A program made the translations under genes and the position numbers. This document shows positions 1-7,638 of a stretch of DNA of 64,000 bases, in pieces. The notes under the pieces are model-generated. The model saw nothing but the letters and a program-made list of their open reading frames with translations. It did not search any database and was not told the DNA's origin. Source of the DNA: Streptomonospora sp. PA3 (GTDB lineage Bacteria; Actinomycetota; Actinomycetes; Streptosporangiales; Streptosporangiaceae); assembly GCF_009728995.1 (NCBI RefSeq), contig NZ_VTZW01000010.1:218515-282514 (forward strand), written 5' to 3'. The stretch's first letter is position 1. Every line of letters begins with the position of its first letter.

Positions 1-194
1 GCTACGGAGATGCGGGTCCTGACAGGGGCTCTCGGACACCACTGAGTGAACCTAGCACCGCCCGGCGCCGCGAGGTGACCACTCGACTACCGATCAAGGT
101 CACGAGAGAGCGACAGTCGGCCCTAAAGCGCCTGGAACCGCCCATTCGCGGGCATCGCGCCGCCGACCGGAGGGCGCTTCGGCGGCGCGGGGTT
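1..194. other. Gene-free left edge
   Basis: No credible gene is seen here. On the minus strand a TAGGTT hexamer (complement of about 49-54) could be the -10 of a leftward gene starting beyond the edge. This is only a possibility because no start codon is visible. Confidence 0.3.
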
Positions 195-860
195 TCAGCG
201 CGCGCGGCGCCCCGCCCACGCGCCCACGAGCACCCCCGCCAGCGCCGCCGCGGCGCCGAATACGGCACCGCGCATGAACGCCGCAGCGCCGTCGCCGGCC
301 GCCGCGGGCGCGGCAGGCCGGGGCGGGGATGGGGCGGGGGCGGACGCGTCCTCGGCGGGGGCCCCGACCGCGGCCGCCCCCGGACCCGGCTGCTGCGGGA
401 CCGCGCCGCTCGCCGAGGGGCGCCCGGCGACCTCCTCGTCGAGGCGGCCGAGGAACTCCCCGGCCATCTTCCTGGCGACGCCCTTGAGCATGCGCTGCCC
501 GACGCCGCCGACCATGCCGCCCACCACGGCGTCGGCGTCGTAGGAAAGCTCGGTGCGGCCGTCGCCCAGATCGGACAGGCGAACCCCGATCTCGGCGGTG
601 ACGGTGCCGGGCGCGCCCGCGCCCTGGGCGTGCATCGTCAGCGACTCGGCGGGCCGCAGATCCCGCAGCCGCACCTCGCCCTGGAAGGTGCCCTTGATCG
701 AGCCGATGCCGGCGCTGACGGTGCCGCGGTACTCGTCGGGCCCGGTCTGCTCCAGTCCCTCGCAGCCGGGGATGGCCCGGGCCAGTGCCTCGGGGTCGAG
801 CATGCGCTCCCAGACCCGCTCCGCGGGGGCCTGCAGTGTGGCGCTGCCGGTGATCTTCAT
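195..860 (-). CDS. coxG: CoxG-type SRPBCC protein, membrane anchored
   Basis: A 221-residue protein. Residues 1-145 form a SRPBCC/polyketide-cyclase-like fold of the CoxG family (start MKITGSATL, then AIPGCEG). A Pro/Ala-rich linker of about 45 residues follows, then a hydrophobic segment near 191-213 and a final basic RRAR. CoxG proteins of known clusters are membrane-bound and recruit the molybdenum hydroxylase to the membrane; the C-terminal hydrophobic tail fits that role. The start codon overlaps the coxL stop (857-860), so it is the last gene of a translationally coupled M-S-L-G set. Family assignment is good. Whether the partner enzyme oxidises CO or an N-heterocycle cannot be told from this gene. 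Confidence 0.82.
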   Translation of the reverse strand: MKITGSATLQAPAERVWERMLDPEALARAIPGCEGLEQTGPDEYRGTVSAGIGSIKGTFQGEVRLRDLRPAESLTMHAQGAGAPGTVTAEIGVRLSDLGDGRTELSYDADAVVGGMVGGVGQRMLKGVARKMAGEFLGRLDEEVAGRPSASGAVPQQPGPGAAAVGAPAEDASAPAPSPPRPAAPAAAGDGAAAFMRGAVFGAAAALAGVLVGAWAGRRAR

Positions 861-3334
861 CGGGGCTCCCTCGCGGACGGGACGGATGTGTCGGAGGCGG
901 TGGCGGGTGACGGGCGGGGAGGCACGGACGCCACCTCCCCCGCCGCGTGGCGGTTGCGCAGCTCGAACAGCTCCGAGGGCGAGATGGGCATCCGATCGAC
1001 GCGGAATCCCTCGGCGTCCTCCACCGCCGCCGCCAGCACGGCCGAACCGGGGATGACGCCGGCCTCCCCCGCACCCTTGACGCCCAGCGGGTTGAGCGGG
1101 CTGGGCGTCTGCATGTGCGCGATCTCCACGGTCGGGACCTCGCTGGCATAGGGCATCAGGAAGTCCATCAGCGAGGCGTTGAGCAGCTGGCCGTCGGAGT
1201 CGTAGGCCATGCGCTCATACAGCGCGCCGGCCACGCCCTGGGCCACGCCGCCGTGCACCTGGCCCTCCACGATGCGCGGATTGATCAGGTTGCCGCAGTC
1301 GTGGACGACGCAGTAGCGCAGGATGCGGATCTCGGCGGTGTCGGGATCGGTCTCGACGACGGCCGCATGCGCGCCGTTGGCGAAGGTGCAGCGCAGCGGC
1401 GAGTGGTAGTCGGTGCCCTCCAGGCCGGGCGCCTCGCCCTCGGCCACCGGCGGGCTCTCGTGGTCGGCGGCGCCGCTGAACTGGGTGGCCGCCGCCGATG
1501 CGGCGTCGAAGGCGTAGCGCAGCGGGTTGGACAGCACCGCGACGGTGCCCAGCTCGATACCGTGGGCCGGGCTGCCCTTGACCTGGATGCGCCCGTCGGC
1601 GAACTCCAGGTCGCCGGCGTCGGCCTCCAGGGCTTCGGCGGCGATGCGCAGCGCCTTCTCCTTGAGCCTGCGGGCCGCCAGCGCGACGGCGCTGCCGCTG
1701 GTGACGGCGCCGCGGGAGGCGAAGGTGCCCACCGAGTAGGCCATGCGCCGGGTGTCGCCCGTGGTGACCTCCACGTCGGCGATGGGGACGTCCAGCTCGT
1801 CGGCCACGATCTGGGCGAGCACGGTGCCGTGCCCCTGGCCCTGGCTGGTCAGCCCGGTGGCCACCCGTACCTTGCCGCTGGTCTCGACCTGCACGTGCCC
1901 GCCCTCGTAGGGCCCGGGGCCGGTGCCCTCGACGTAGCAGGCCACGCCGATGCCCACGCGCCTGCCCTCGCGCCGGGCCCGCTCGCGGTACTCCGCGAAG
2001 CCGGGCCAGTCCACCAGCTCGGCGATCATCTCCAGCATGCGCGGGTAGTCGCCGGAGTCGTAGATCAGCGGGCGGCCGTCCTGGAACATCAGCCCCTGGT
2101 CGTAGGGCATCTCCTCGGGCCGGATGACGTTGGCCGCGCGCACCTGGAGCCGGTCCAGGCCCAGGTGGTCGGCGACGGCGTCCATGGTCCGCTCCATCGC
2201 GAAGACGCCCTGCGGCCGCCCGGCCCCGCGGTAGGGGGTGACGACGGCGGTGGTGGTGTAGAGGCTGCGGAACTCCACGCGGTAGGCGCCGGGCTTGTAG
2301 GGGCCGAGCAGCTGCGTGGAGGTCACGATGGGCACGATGACGCCGTAGGGCAGGTAGGCGCCGTTGTCGTGCAGGATGTCGACGTCGAGGCCCAGGATCC
2401 GCCCGCTGTCGTCGAAGCCGACCCGCACCCGCTGGCGCTGCGCGCGCTCGTGGGCGGCGGCCACGAAATGCTCGCGGCGGTCCTCGACCCACTTGACCTC
2501 GCGGCCCAGCCGGCGCGCCGCCCAGGGCACCATGACCTCCTCGGGCCAGGGGTGCACGATCTTCACGCCGAACCCGCCGCCGACATCGGGCACGACCACG
2601 TCGACCTGGCCCAGGGCCAGCTCCAGCTTGGCGGCCACGGCGGCCCGCACGCCGGTGGCGGTCTGGGTGGAGCTGTAGACGCGCAGCCGGCCGTCGTCGG
2701 TGCCCGTGGCGCTGGTCGCGGGTTCCCAGCGGGCGTAGACCCCGCGCCCCTCCAGCGGGGTGGCGGCCGAACGCTCGATGTCCAGCTCCAGCTCCAGGGA
2801 GTTGGGCGCGGCGGCCACAGCGGCGCGGGCGTCGCCGACCTCCTGGACCAGATGGGCGGCGACGTTGTCGGCCATGCCGGCGTGGACCGTGCGCTCGGCC
2901 GACACCGCGGCGTCGACGCCGACCACGGCCTCGCCGACCTCGTAGTCCACCCGGATCCGGGCGGCGGCGTCCTCGGCGGCGTAGCGGTCGGCGGCCACGA
3001 CCATGGCGACGGGCTCGCCGACGTAGTGCACGTGCTCGCGGGCCAGCGCGTAGGGGGTGCGGCCGTCGACGATGCAGGGATGGGGGATCAGCAGGGGCAG
3101 CGGCTCGGCCATGGCCCCGGACAAATCCTCGTAGGTGAACACGGCGATGATCCCCGCGACGTCGACGGCGTCCGTCGCGTCGATGTCGCGGATGCGGGCC
3201 CGGGCGTGCGGGCTGCGGACGAACGCCGCGGCGCAGGCTCCGGCGCCCAGGTCGTCCAGGAACGCGCCGCGTCCGGCGACCAGGCGCGCGTCCTCGCTGC
3301 GCTGGACGGGCGCGCCGAACATGCGGGTGCTCAC
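857..3334 (-). CDS. coxL: Molybdenum hydroxylase large subunit (CoxL / xanthine dehydrogenase family)
   Basis: An 825-residue molybdopterin-binding subunit of the xanthine dehydrogenase / aerobic CO dehydrogenase family. It begins VSTRMFGAPV at a GTG whose first base belongs to the last coding triplet of the small-subunit gene; its TGA forms the coupled GTGA junction at 3331-3334. The family core is present, including VGGGFG near 251-256 and GAGE near 754-757, whose glutamate is the usual active-site base. The substrate-channel motif is PYRGAGR at about 367-373, which matches form II (AYRGAGR). It lacks the AYxCSFR cysteine that carries copper in true form I CO dehydrogenase. With a nucleobase permease upstream and a PucR gene nearby, hydroxylation of a purine or another N-heterocycle is at least as likely as CO oxidation. 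No MocA/CoxDEF-type maturation genes are in view. Confidence 0.88.
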   Translation of the reverse strand: MSTRMFGAPVQRSEDARLVAGRGAFLDDLGAGACAAAFVRSPHARARIRDIDATDAVDVAGIIAVFTYEDLSGAMAEPLPLLIPHPCIVDGRTPYALAREHVHYVGEPVAMVVAADRYAAEDAAARIRVDYEVGEAVVGVDAAVSAERTVHAGMADNVAAHLVQEVGDARAAVAAAPNSLELELDIERSAATPLEGRGVYARWEPATSATGTDDGRLRVYSSTQTATGVRAAVAAKLELALGQVDVVVPDVGGGFGVKIVHPWPEEVMVPWAARRLGREVKWVEDRREHFVAAAHERAQRQRVRVGFDDSGRILGLDVDILHDNGAYLPYGVIVPIVTSTQLLGPYKPGAYRVEFRSLYTTTAVVTPYRGAGRPQGVFAMERTMDAVADHLGLDRLQVRAANVIRPEEMPYDQGLMFQDGRPLIYDSGDYPRMLEMIAELVDWPGFAEYRERARREGRRVGIGVACYVEGTGPGPYEGGHVQVETSGKVRVATGLTSQGQGHGTVLAQIVADELDVPIADVEVTTGDTRRMAYSVGTFASRGAVTSGSAVALAARRLKEKALRIAAEALEADAGDLEFADGRIQVKGSPAHGIELGTVAVLSNPLRYAFDAASAAATQFSGAADHESPPVAEGEAPGLEGTDYHSPLRCTFANGAHAAVVETDPDTAEIRILRYCVVHDCGNLINPRIVEGQVHGGVAQGVAGALYERMAYDSDGQLLNASLMDFLMPYASEVPTVEIAHMQTPSPLNPLGVKGAGEAGVIPGSAVLAAAVEDAEGFRVDRMPISPSELFELRNRHAAGEVASVPPRPSPATASDTSVPSAREPR

Positions 3335-3888
3335 GGGCGGCCTCCCCCCGCCTCGGGGACCCGTCCCTCTTCGGCCGGCGGGCGGGCCCTGGGGACGCCG
3401 TCCTGCCCGCGGGTGATCTCCGCGGCGCGCAGCACGGCGGCGACGATGTTCTGGTACCCGGTGCAGCGGCACAGGTTGCCCGTGACGGCCTCGCGCGCGT
3501 CGTCCTCGCCGGGGTCGGGGTTGTCGCGCAGGTAGGCCGCGACCAGGGTGAGGAAGCCGGGGGTGCAGAAGCCGCACTGCAGCGCGTGGCACTCGGCGAA
3601 GGCCTGCTGGACCGGGTGCGGAGTGCCGTCGGCGGCGGCCAGCCCTTCGACGGTGGTGATGTCGGCGTGCTGGGCGGCGCTGACGGCCAGCATCAGGCAG
3701 GAGCGCACCGGCCGCCCGTCCACCAGTACGGTGCATGCGCCGCAGACCCCGTGCTCGCAGCCGACGTGGGTGCCGGTGAGCCCCAGGTCGTGGCGCAGGC
3801 AGTCCGACAGCAGGCGGCGGGCGGGCACCCGGGCGGTGTGCTGGATCCCGTTCACCCGCAGCCGGATGTCGTGCACGTCCTCGGTCAT
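3331..3888 (-). CDS. coxS: Molybdenum hydroxylase [2Fe-2S] small subunit
   Basis: A 185-residue iron-sulfur subunit. The plant-type [2Fe-2S] site is C44-x4-C49-x2-C52 with C64. The second, helical [2Fe-2S] site is C105-x2-C108 (CGFCTPG) with C140-R-C142 (CRCTGY). It passes electrons from the molybdenum centre in CoxL to the FAD of CoxM. The ATG at 3888 overlaps the coxM stop (ATGA), and its stop overlaps the coxL GTG, so all three subunits are translationally coupled in the order M-S-L. All eight cysteine ligands are intact. Length is at the upper end for the family because of a charged tail after residue 160. Confidence 0.92.
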   Translation of the reverse strand: MTEDVHDIRLRVNGIQHTARVPARRLLSDCLRHDLGLTGTHVGCEHGVCGACTVLVDGRPVRSCLMLAVSAAQHADITTVEGLAAADGTPHPVQQAFAECHALQCGFCTPGFLTLVAAYLRDNPDPGEDDAREAVTGNLCRCTGYQNIVAAVLRAAEITRGQDGVPRARPPAEEGRVPEAGGGRP

Positions 3889-4784
3889 CGGCTCGCTCCG
3901 GTGTAGGTGTCGGCGACGGCGGCGGGCGCGGCGGCGGCCGCCCGGGCCAGGGCCCGCGCGGTCAGCACCCGCGCCAGGTGGCGGCGGTAATCGGCGCCGG
4001 CGTGGATGTCGTCCTCGGGGTCGGCCTGTTCGGCCGCCGCCGCGGCGGCCCCGTCCAGGTCGCCGAGGCGGGCGGTGCGGCCCGCCAGGTGGTCGGTGAG
4101 GTCGACCACCAGGGGGACGGGGGCCACCGAGATCAGGCAGCACCGGGCGGCGGTGATCCGCCCGTCGGCGCCGAGGGTCACCGCTGCCGCCGCCCCGCAC
4201 AGCGCGTAGTCGCCGTTGCGGCGGGCGGTCTCGACGAACGCGGTCCCGGTGCCCGGCCGCGGCCGCGGAAACCGCGCGGCCACCGCGATCTCGCCGGGGG
4301 CCAGGGCCGTCTCCATGGGTCCGGTGACGAACTCGGCGGCGGGCACCGTGCGGGTGCCCGCGCGGCCGCGCACCTCGACGGCCCCCTCCAGCAGCGCCAG
4401 CACGGCGGGCATCTCGGCAGAGGGGTCGGCGTGGGCGATGCTGCCGACGGTCGTCCCCCGGTTGCGGATGACGGGGTGGGCCACCAGCCGCAGGCCCTGG
4501 CCAAGCAGCGGGACGGCCTCGGCCGCGGCGGTGTCGGCCTCCAGTTCCGCATGCCGCACCCGGGCGCCCACGCGCACTCCGGCGGCGTCCACGCGGATGT
4601 CCTCCAGCCCGGCCACCGCGTTGATGTCGACCAGGACGCGCGGGGCGGCCAGCCGCATGTTCAGCAGCGGGATCAGGCTCTGCCCGCCGGCCAGGACCTT
4701 GCCCTCGTCGCCCGCCTCGGCCAGCAGGCCGACGGCCTCGTCCAGGTCGGTGGGCGCGTGATAGGCGAACGGCGGTGGCTTCAC
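3885..4784 (-). CDS. coxM: Molybdenum hydroxylase FAD-binding subunit
   Basis: A 299-residue FAD subunit of the CoxM/XdhB family. The two FAD-pyrophosphate signatures are visible: AGGQSLIP near residues 31-38 and the NRGTTVGSIAHADPSAE block near 107-123. A C-terminal CO_deh_flav_C domain follows. The GTG start at 4784 is chosen because an AGGAG Shine-Dalgarno lies 5-9 bases upstream and because the family begins a few residues before FxYxxP, here FAYHAP. It is the first gene of the coupled coxMSLG set. The permease ends only 70 bp upstream on the same strand, so all five genes may form one transcript. Confidence 0.9.
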   Translation of the reverse strand: MKPPPFAYHAPTDLDEAVGLLAEAGDEGKVLAGGQSLIPLLNMRLAAPRVLVDINAVAGLEDIRVDAAGVRVGARVRHAELEADTAAAEAVPLLGQGLRLVAHPVIRNRGTTVGSIAHADPSAEMPAVLALLEGAVEVRGRAGTRTVPAAEFVTGPMETALAPGEIAVAARFPRPRPGTGTAFVETARRNGDYALCGAAAAVTLGADGRITAARCCLISVAPVPLVVDLTDHLAGRTARLGDLDGAAAAAAEQADPEDDIHAGADYRRHLARVLTARALARAAAAAPAAVADTYTGASR

Positions 4785-4854
4785 GGATCTCCTTTCGCTG
4801 CGCGCCCGCGGCCCCGGCGGTGGGAGGGGCCGGTGGGTGGTCTTTCCCTCCAGG

Positions 4855-6366
4855 TCAGGCGCTCGGCCCGCCCCCTCGGGGGCCTTCCTTCCCGGTATCG
4901 GCGCTCTCACCGCCGCCGGTGTCCTCGGTTTCGGTGCCCAGGGCCTCGGCCTCCACACCGCTGCCCAGGACGATGCCGGCGCCGGAGCCGGCGGCCGAGT
5001 GCCCGGCGCCGTCTCCGTCGGGTGCCGGCGCGGGCCGCATGTCGGCGGGCGCCAGGCGGTAGAGCAGGTGGTAGCCGAGCAGGATGATGATCGTGCCCAG
5101 CGCGATGCCCTCCAGGGAGAAACCCTCGGTGATGTGCAGGCTCACCCCGCCGATTCCCGCGATCAGCCCCGCGGCGAGGGGGACCAGCACGATCGGGTTG
5201 CCGAAGTCGACCCGGTTCTCCACCCAGATCTTCGCGCCGAGCAGGCCGATCATGCCGTAGAGCACGACGGTGATGCCGCCGAGGACGCCGGCGGGCGTGG
5301 CGGCGACCAGTTCCCCGAACTTGGGGCACAGCCCGAAGAGGATGGCCGCGAGCGCGGCGATGTAGTAGGCGGCGGTGGAGTAGACGCGCGTGGCGGCCAT
5401 GACGCCGATGTTCTCGGCGTAGGTGGTGGTGGGCGCGCCGCCGACCGCGCTGGCCAGGGAGGTGGCCAGACCGTCGGCGAAGATGGCGCGGCCCATGTAG
5501 GGGTCGAGGTCGTCGCCGGTCATCTCCTGGACGGCCTTGACGTGGCCGGCGTTCTCCGCGATCAGCGCGATGACCGCGGGCAGCGCGATCAGGACCGCCG
5601 AGGTCTCGAAGGCCGGCGCGTGGAAGTCGGGCAGCCCGATCCAGGGCGCGTCGGCCACCGCGCTGAGGTCCACCCGCGGGGCCGCGCCGCCGCCCTGGCC
5701 CTCGGGCAGCGGGGCCGGGCCGAAAGCCAGGTCGAACAGCCACGACAGCGCGAATCCGAACACCAGCCCCAGCAGGATGGTGATGCGACCCAGGAAGCCG
5801 CGCAGCAGCACGGTGGCCAGGATGACGAAGGCCATGGTCAGCAGGCCGATCCACTGGTCAAAGGGCCAGTAGTTCTCGGCGACCACCGGAGCGAGGTTGA
5901 AGCCGATCAGCATGACGACCGCGCCGGTGACCGCGGGCGGGAACGCGGCGAGCACGGCGTTGGGCCCCAGCAGGTGGATGGCGACGCCGGCGAGGGCGAG
6001 CACCAGCCCGGCGACCAGGATCGCGCCGGTGAGCAGGGCCGGGTTGGCGCCCTCGGGGGAGATGGCGGCCGCCGCGGCCACGAAGGAGGCGCTGGTGCCC
6101 AGGTAGCTGGGCACGCGCCCCTGCACGATGAGCAGGAAGAGGATGGTGGCGACGCCCGACATCATGATCGCCAGGTTGGGGTCCAGGCCCATGATGACGG
6201 GGAAGACGAACGTCGCACCGAACATGGCGACGACGTGCTGGGCGCCCAGGCCGGTGGTGCGCCCCCAGGAGAGGCGCTCCTGGGGGCGCACCACCTCGCC
6301 GGGGGGCGGGGCGCTGCCGTCGCCGTAGAGCTTCCACCGCAAGCCGAGGTTCACTGGGGCCTCCAC
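4855..6366 (-). CDS. NCS2-family uracil/xanthine permease
   Basis: A 503-residue nucleobase:cation symporter of the NCS2 (UraA/UapA) family with about 12-14 membrane segments. The TM10 signature reads TYAENIGVMAATR, the UraA-like form, and IALIAENAGH holds the TM8 glutamate. These favour uracil or xanthine as cargo. The C-terminus has a roughly 55-residue Gly/Asp/Glu-rich tail that is not part of the fold. Start is uncertain: the GTG at 6366 opens the longest frame, but an internal GTG at 6354 has GGAGG five bases upstream and begins at VNLGLRW. The gene precedes coxM on the same strand and likely feeds that enzyme its substrate, which is an inference from position. Confidence 0.88.
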   Translation of the reverse strand: MEAPVNLGLRWKLYGDGSAPPPGEVVRPQERLSWGRTTGLGAQHVVAMFGATFVFPVIMGLDPNLAIMMSGVATILFLLIVQGRVPSYLGTSASFVAAAAAISPEGANPALLTGAILVAGLVLALAGVAIHLLGPNAVLAAFPPAVTGAVVMLIGFNLAPVVAENYWPFDQWIGLLTMAFVILATVLLRGFLGRITILLGLVFGFALSWLFDLAFGPAPLPEGQGGGAAPRVDLSAVADAPWIGLPDFHAPAFETSAVLIALPAVIALIAENAGHVKAVQEMTGDDLDPYMGRAIFADGLATSLASAVGGAPTTTYAENIGVMAATRVYSTAAYYIAALAAILFGLCPKFGELVAATPAGVLGGITVVLYGMIGLLGAKIWVENRVDFGNPIVLVPLAAGLIAGIGGVSLHITEGFSLEGIALGTIIILLGYHLLYRLAPADMRPAPAPDGDGAGHSAAGSGAGIVLGSGVEAEALGTETEDTGGGESADTGKEGPRGGGPSA

Positions 6367-6703
6367 ACCTGACGTGTCCGAAGCGACCGGGGGCGCAGGC
6401 GGGCCCGACCGGAGGGACTGGCACGGGCACGCGCTCGGATCGGCGGGTCAACGCGGACGTGATCCACTTCACTTCCGGGCAACCCTAGGGGCCTCACCGG
6501 GCGGCGGCACGGGCGAGATCTGCCAAAGGCGGGCTCGATCGTTGGCGAAGTCCGGCCCCGTTCGCCCCCGGTCGCATGTACCCCAACAGTCCTGCACAGC
6601 CGTATGACGGCACTGTCGCCGCCCGGTTGCGCAGCGGTAACCGCTGCCCCGCCCGGGCGCCGCCGGGCCGGCCCCCGGCACCCGGAACACCGTCCGCACC
6701 CTC

Positions 6704-6732
6704 TTGCTCGCGCACTGTGCCGGGATTACGAT
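6704..6732 (+). promoter_or_regulatory. Putative LPMO promoter
   Basis: TTGCTC at 6704-6709 and TACGAT at 6727-6732 are separated by 17 bp, a good SigA-type arrangement. Transcription would start near 6739 and give a leader of about 118 nt. Confidence 0.5.
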
Positions 6733-6809
6733 ACGGGTCCGCGTGATATGGGCCCCGGAGGCGAGGCCGACCGCCATCGCAGCGCTGTGCGCTGCCTCGA
6801 TCCAGCCGT

Positions 6810-6850
6810 CGAATCGAACCGCTTCAATCCCTCCAATCGAATCGCTTCGA
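6810..6850 (+). repeat. Tandem TCGAA-NCGC-TTCRA palindromes upstream of LPMO
   Basis: Two imperfect direct repeats of 18 bp, at 6810-6827 and 6833-6850, match at 15 of 18 positions and are 23 bp apart, about two helical turns. Each contains a dyad: TCGAA-CCGC-TTCAA and TCGAA-TCGC-TTCGA. They end six bases before the LPMO start and resemble a paired operator. The regulator is unknown, and the site is not the CelR box. Confidence 0.45.
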
Positions 6851-6856
6851 GGTCCC

Positions 6857-7588
6857 ATGTCTGCGCAATCCCCCCGTGCACCCCGTCCGCCATCCGCCGC
6901 CCGGACCGCGCTGCGGCGCGCCCTCGTCCTGAGCGCCGCGGTTCCGCTCGCGCTCACCACCCTGTTCACCGCGAACGCCTTCGCCCACGGCTCCACCGTC
7001 GACCCCGCCTCCCGCAACTACGGCTGCTGGCAGCGCTGGGGCGACGACTTCCAGAACCCCGACATGGCCACCGAGGACCCCATGTGCTGGCAGGCCTGGC
7101 AGGCCGACAGCACGGCCATGTGGAACTGGAACGGGCTCTACCGCGAGAACGTCGGCGGCGACCACCGGGCCGCCATCCCCGACGGGCAGCTCTGCAGCGC
7201 CGGGCGCACCGGCGGCGACCGCTACGCCGCGCTGGACGAGCCCGGCCCCTGGCACACCACCCCGGTGCCCAACGACTTCACCGTCACCGTGCACGACCAG
7301 GCCCTGCACGGTGCGGACTACATCCGCATCTACGTCACCGAGCAGGGCTTCGACCCCGAGACCCAGCGGCTGGGCTGGGGCGACCTGGAGCTGGTGGCCG
7401 ACACCGGCACCATCCCGCCCGGCGAGGGCCGGCCTTCCGACGCGCCGTCGCTCAACGGGGTCTCCATCGACATCGACGTGAGCGCACCCGGCCGGACCGG
7501 GCACCACATCGTCTACATGGTGTGGCAGGCCAGCCACTACGACCAGGTGTTCTACGCCTGCAGCGACGTCTCCTTCCCCGGCGCCTGA
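6857..7588 (+). CDS. AA10 lytic polysaccharide monooxygenase
   Basis: A 243-residue secreted copper enzyme. Residues 1-43 are a signal peptide with a basic n-region and a hydrophobic core ending in NAFA. Cleavage leaves His44 as the mature N-terminus, the first half of the copper histidine brace. The second brace histidine is H151 in ALHGAD. The rest is a single AA10 domain with NYGCWQRWG, EDPMCWQAWQ and MWNWNGLYR, closely resembling Thermobifida E7/E8 enzymes, which attack cellulose and chitin. There is no carbohydrate-binding module. The ATG at 6857 is chosen because it gives a normal signal peptide. It is convergent with pucR and shares a hairpin terminator with it, and its position inside a purine locus is odd. 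Confidence 0.93.
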   Translation: MSAQSPRAPRPPSAARTALRRALVLSAAVPLALTTLFTANAFAHGSTVDPASRNYGCWQRWGDDFQNPDMATEDPMCWQAWQADSTAMWNWNGLYRENVGGDHRAAIPDGQLCSAGRTGGDRYAALDEPGPWHTTPVPNDFTVTVHDQALHGADYIRIYVTEQGFDPETQRLGWGDLELVADTGTIPPGEGRPSDAPSLNGVSIDIDVSAPGRTGHHIVYMVWQASHYDQVFYACSDVSFPGA

Positions 7589-7598
7589 GGCTCCGGCC

Positions 7599-7637
7599 GC
7601 CCGCGCGGCACCCGGTCGCCCCGTGCGCCGCGCGGGC
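7599..7637. terminator. Bidirectional hairpin between LPMO and pucR
   Basis: A perfect 11-bp stem (7599-7609 with 7627-7637) lies between two convergent genes, one base from the pucR stop. There is no T-tract, as is common in high-GC actinobacteria. Confidence 0.6.
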
Positions 7638-7638
7638 T

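Larger units (their letters stand above)
6367..6856. other. Divergent intergenic region between permease and LPMO
   Basis: About 490 bp without a gene. The right part carries the LPMO promoter and a repeated palindrome (separate entries). For the permease, TAGGGT on the minus strand (complement of 6482-6487) is a possible -10 element without a convincing -35. Long open frames crossing this stretch have no family features and are rejected. Confidence 0.5.

Noticed and set aside
857..3334. True form I CO dehydrogenase
   Set aside because: The Cys-containing AYxCSFR loop is absent; PYRGAGR is present instead.
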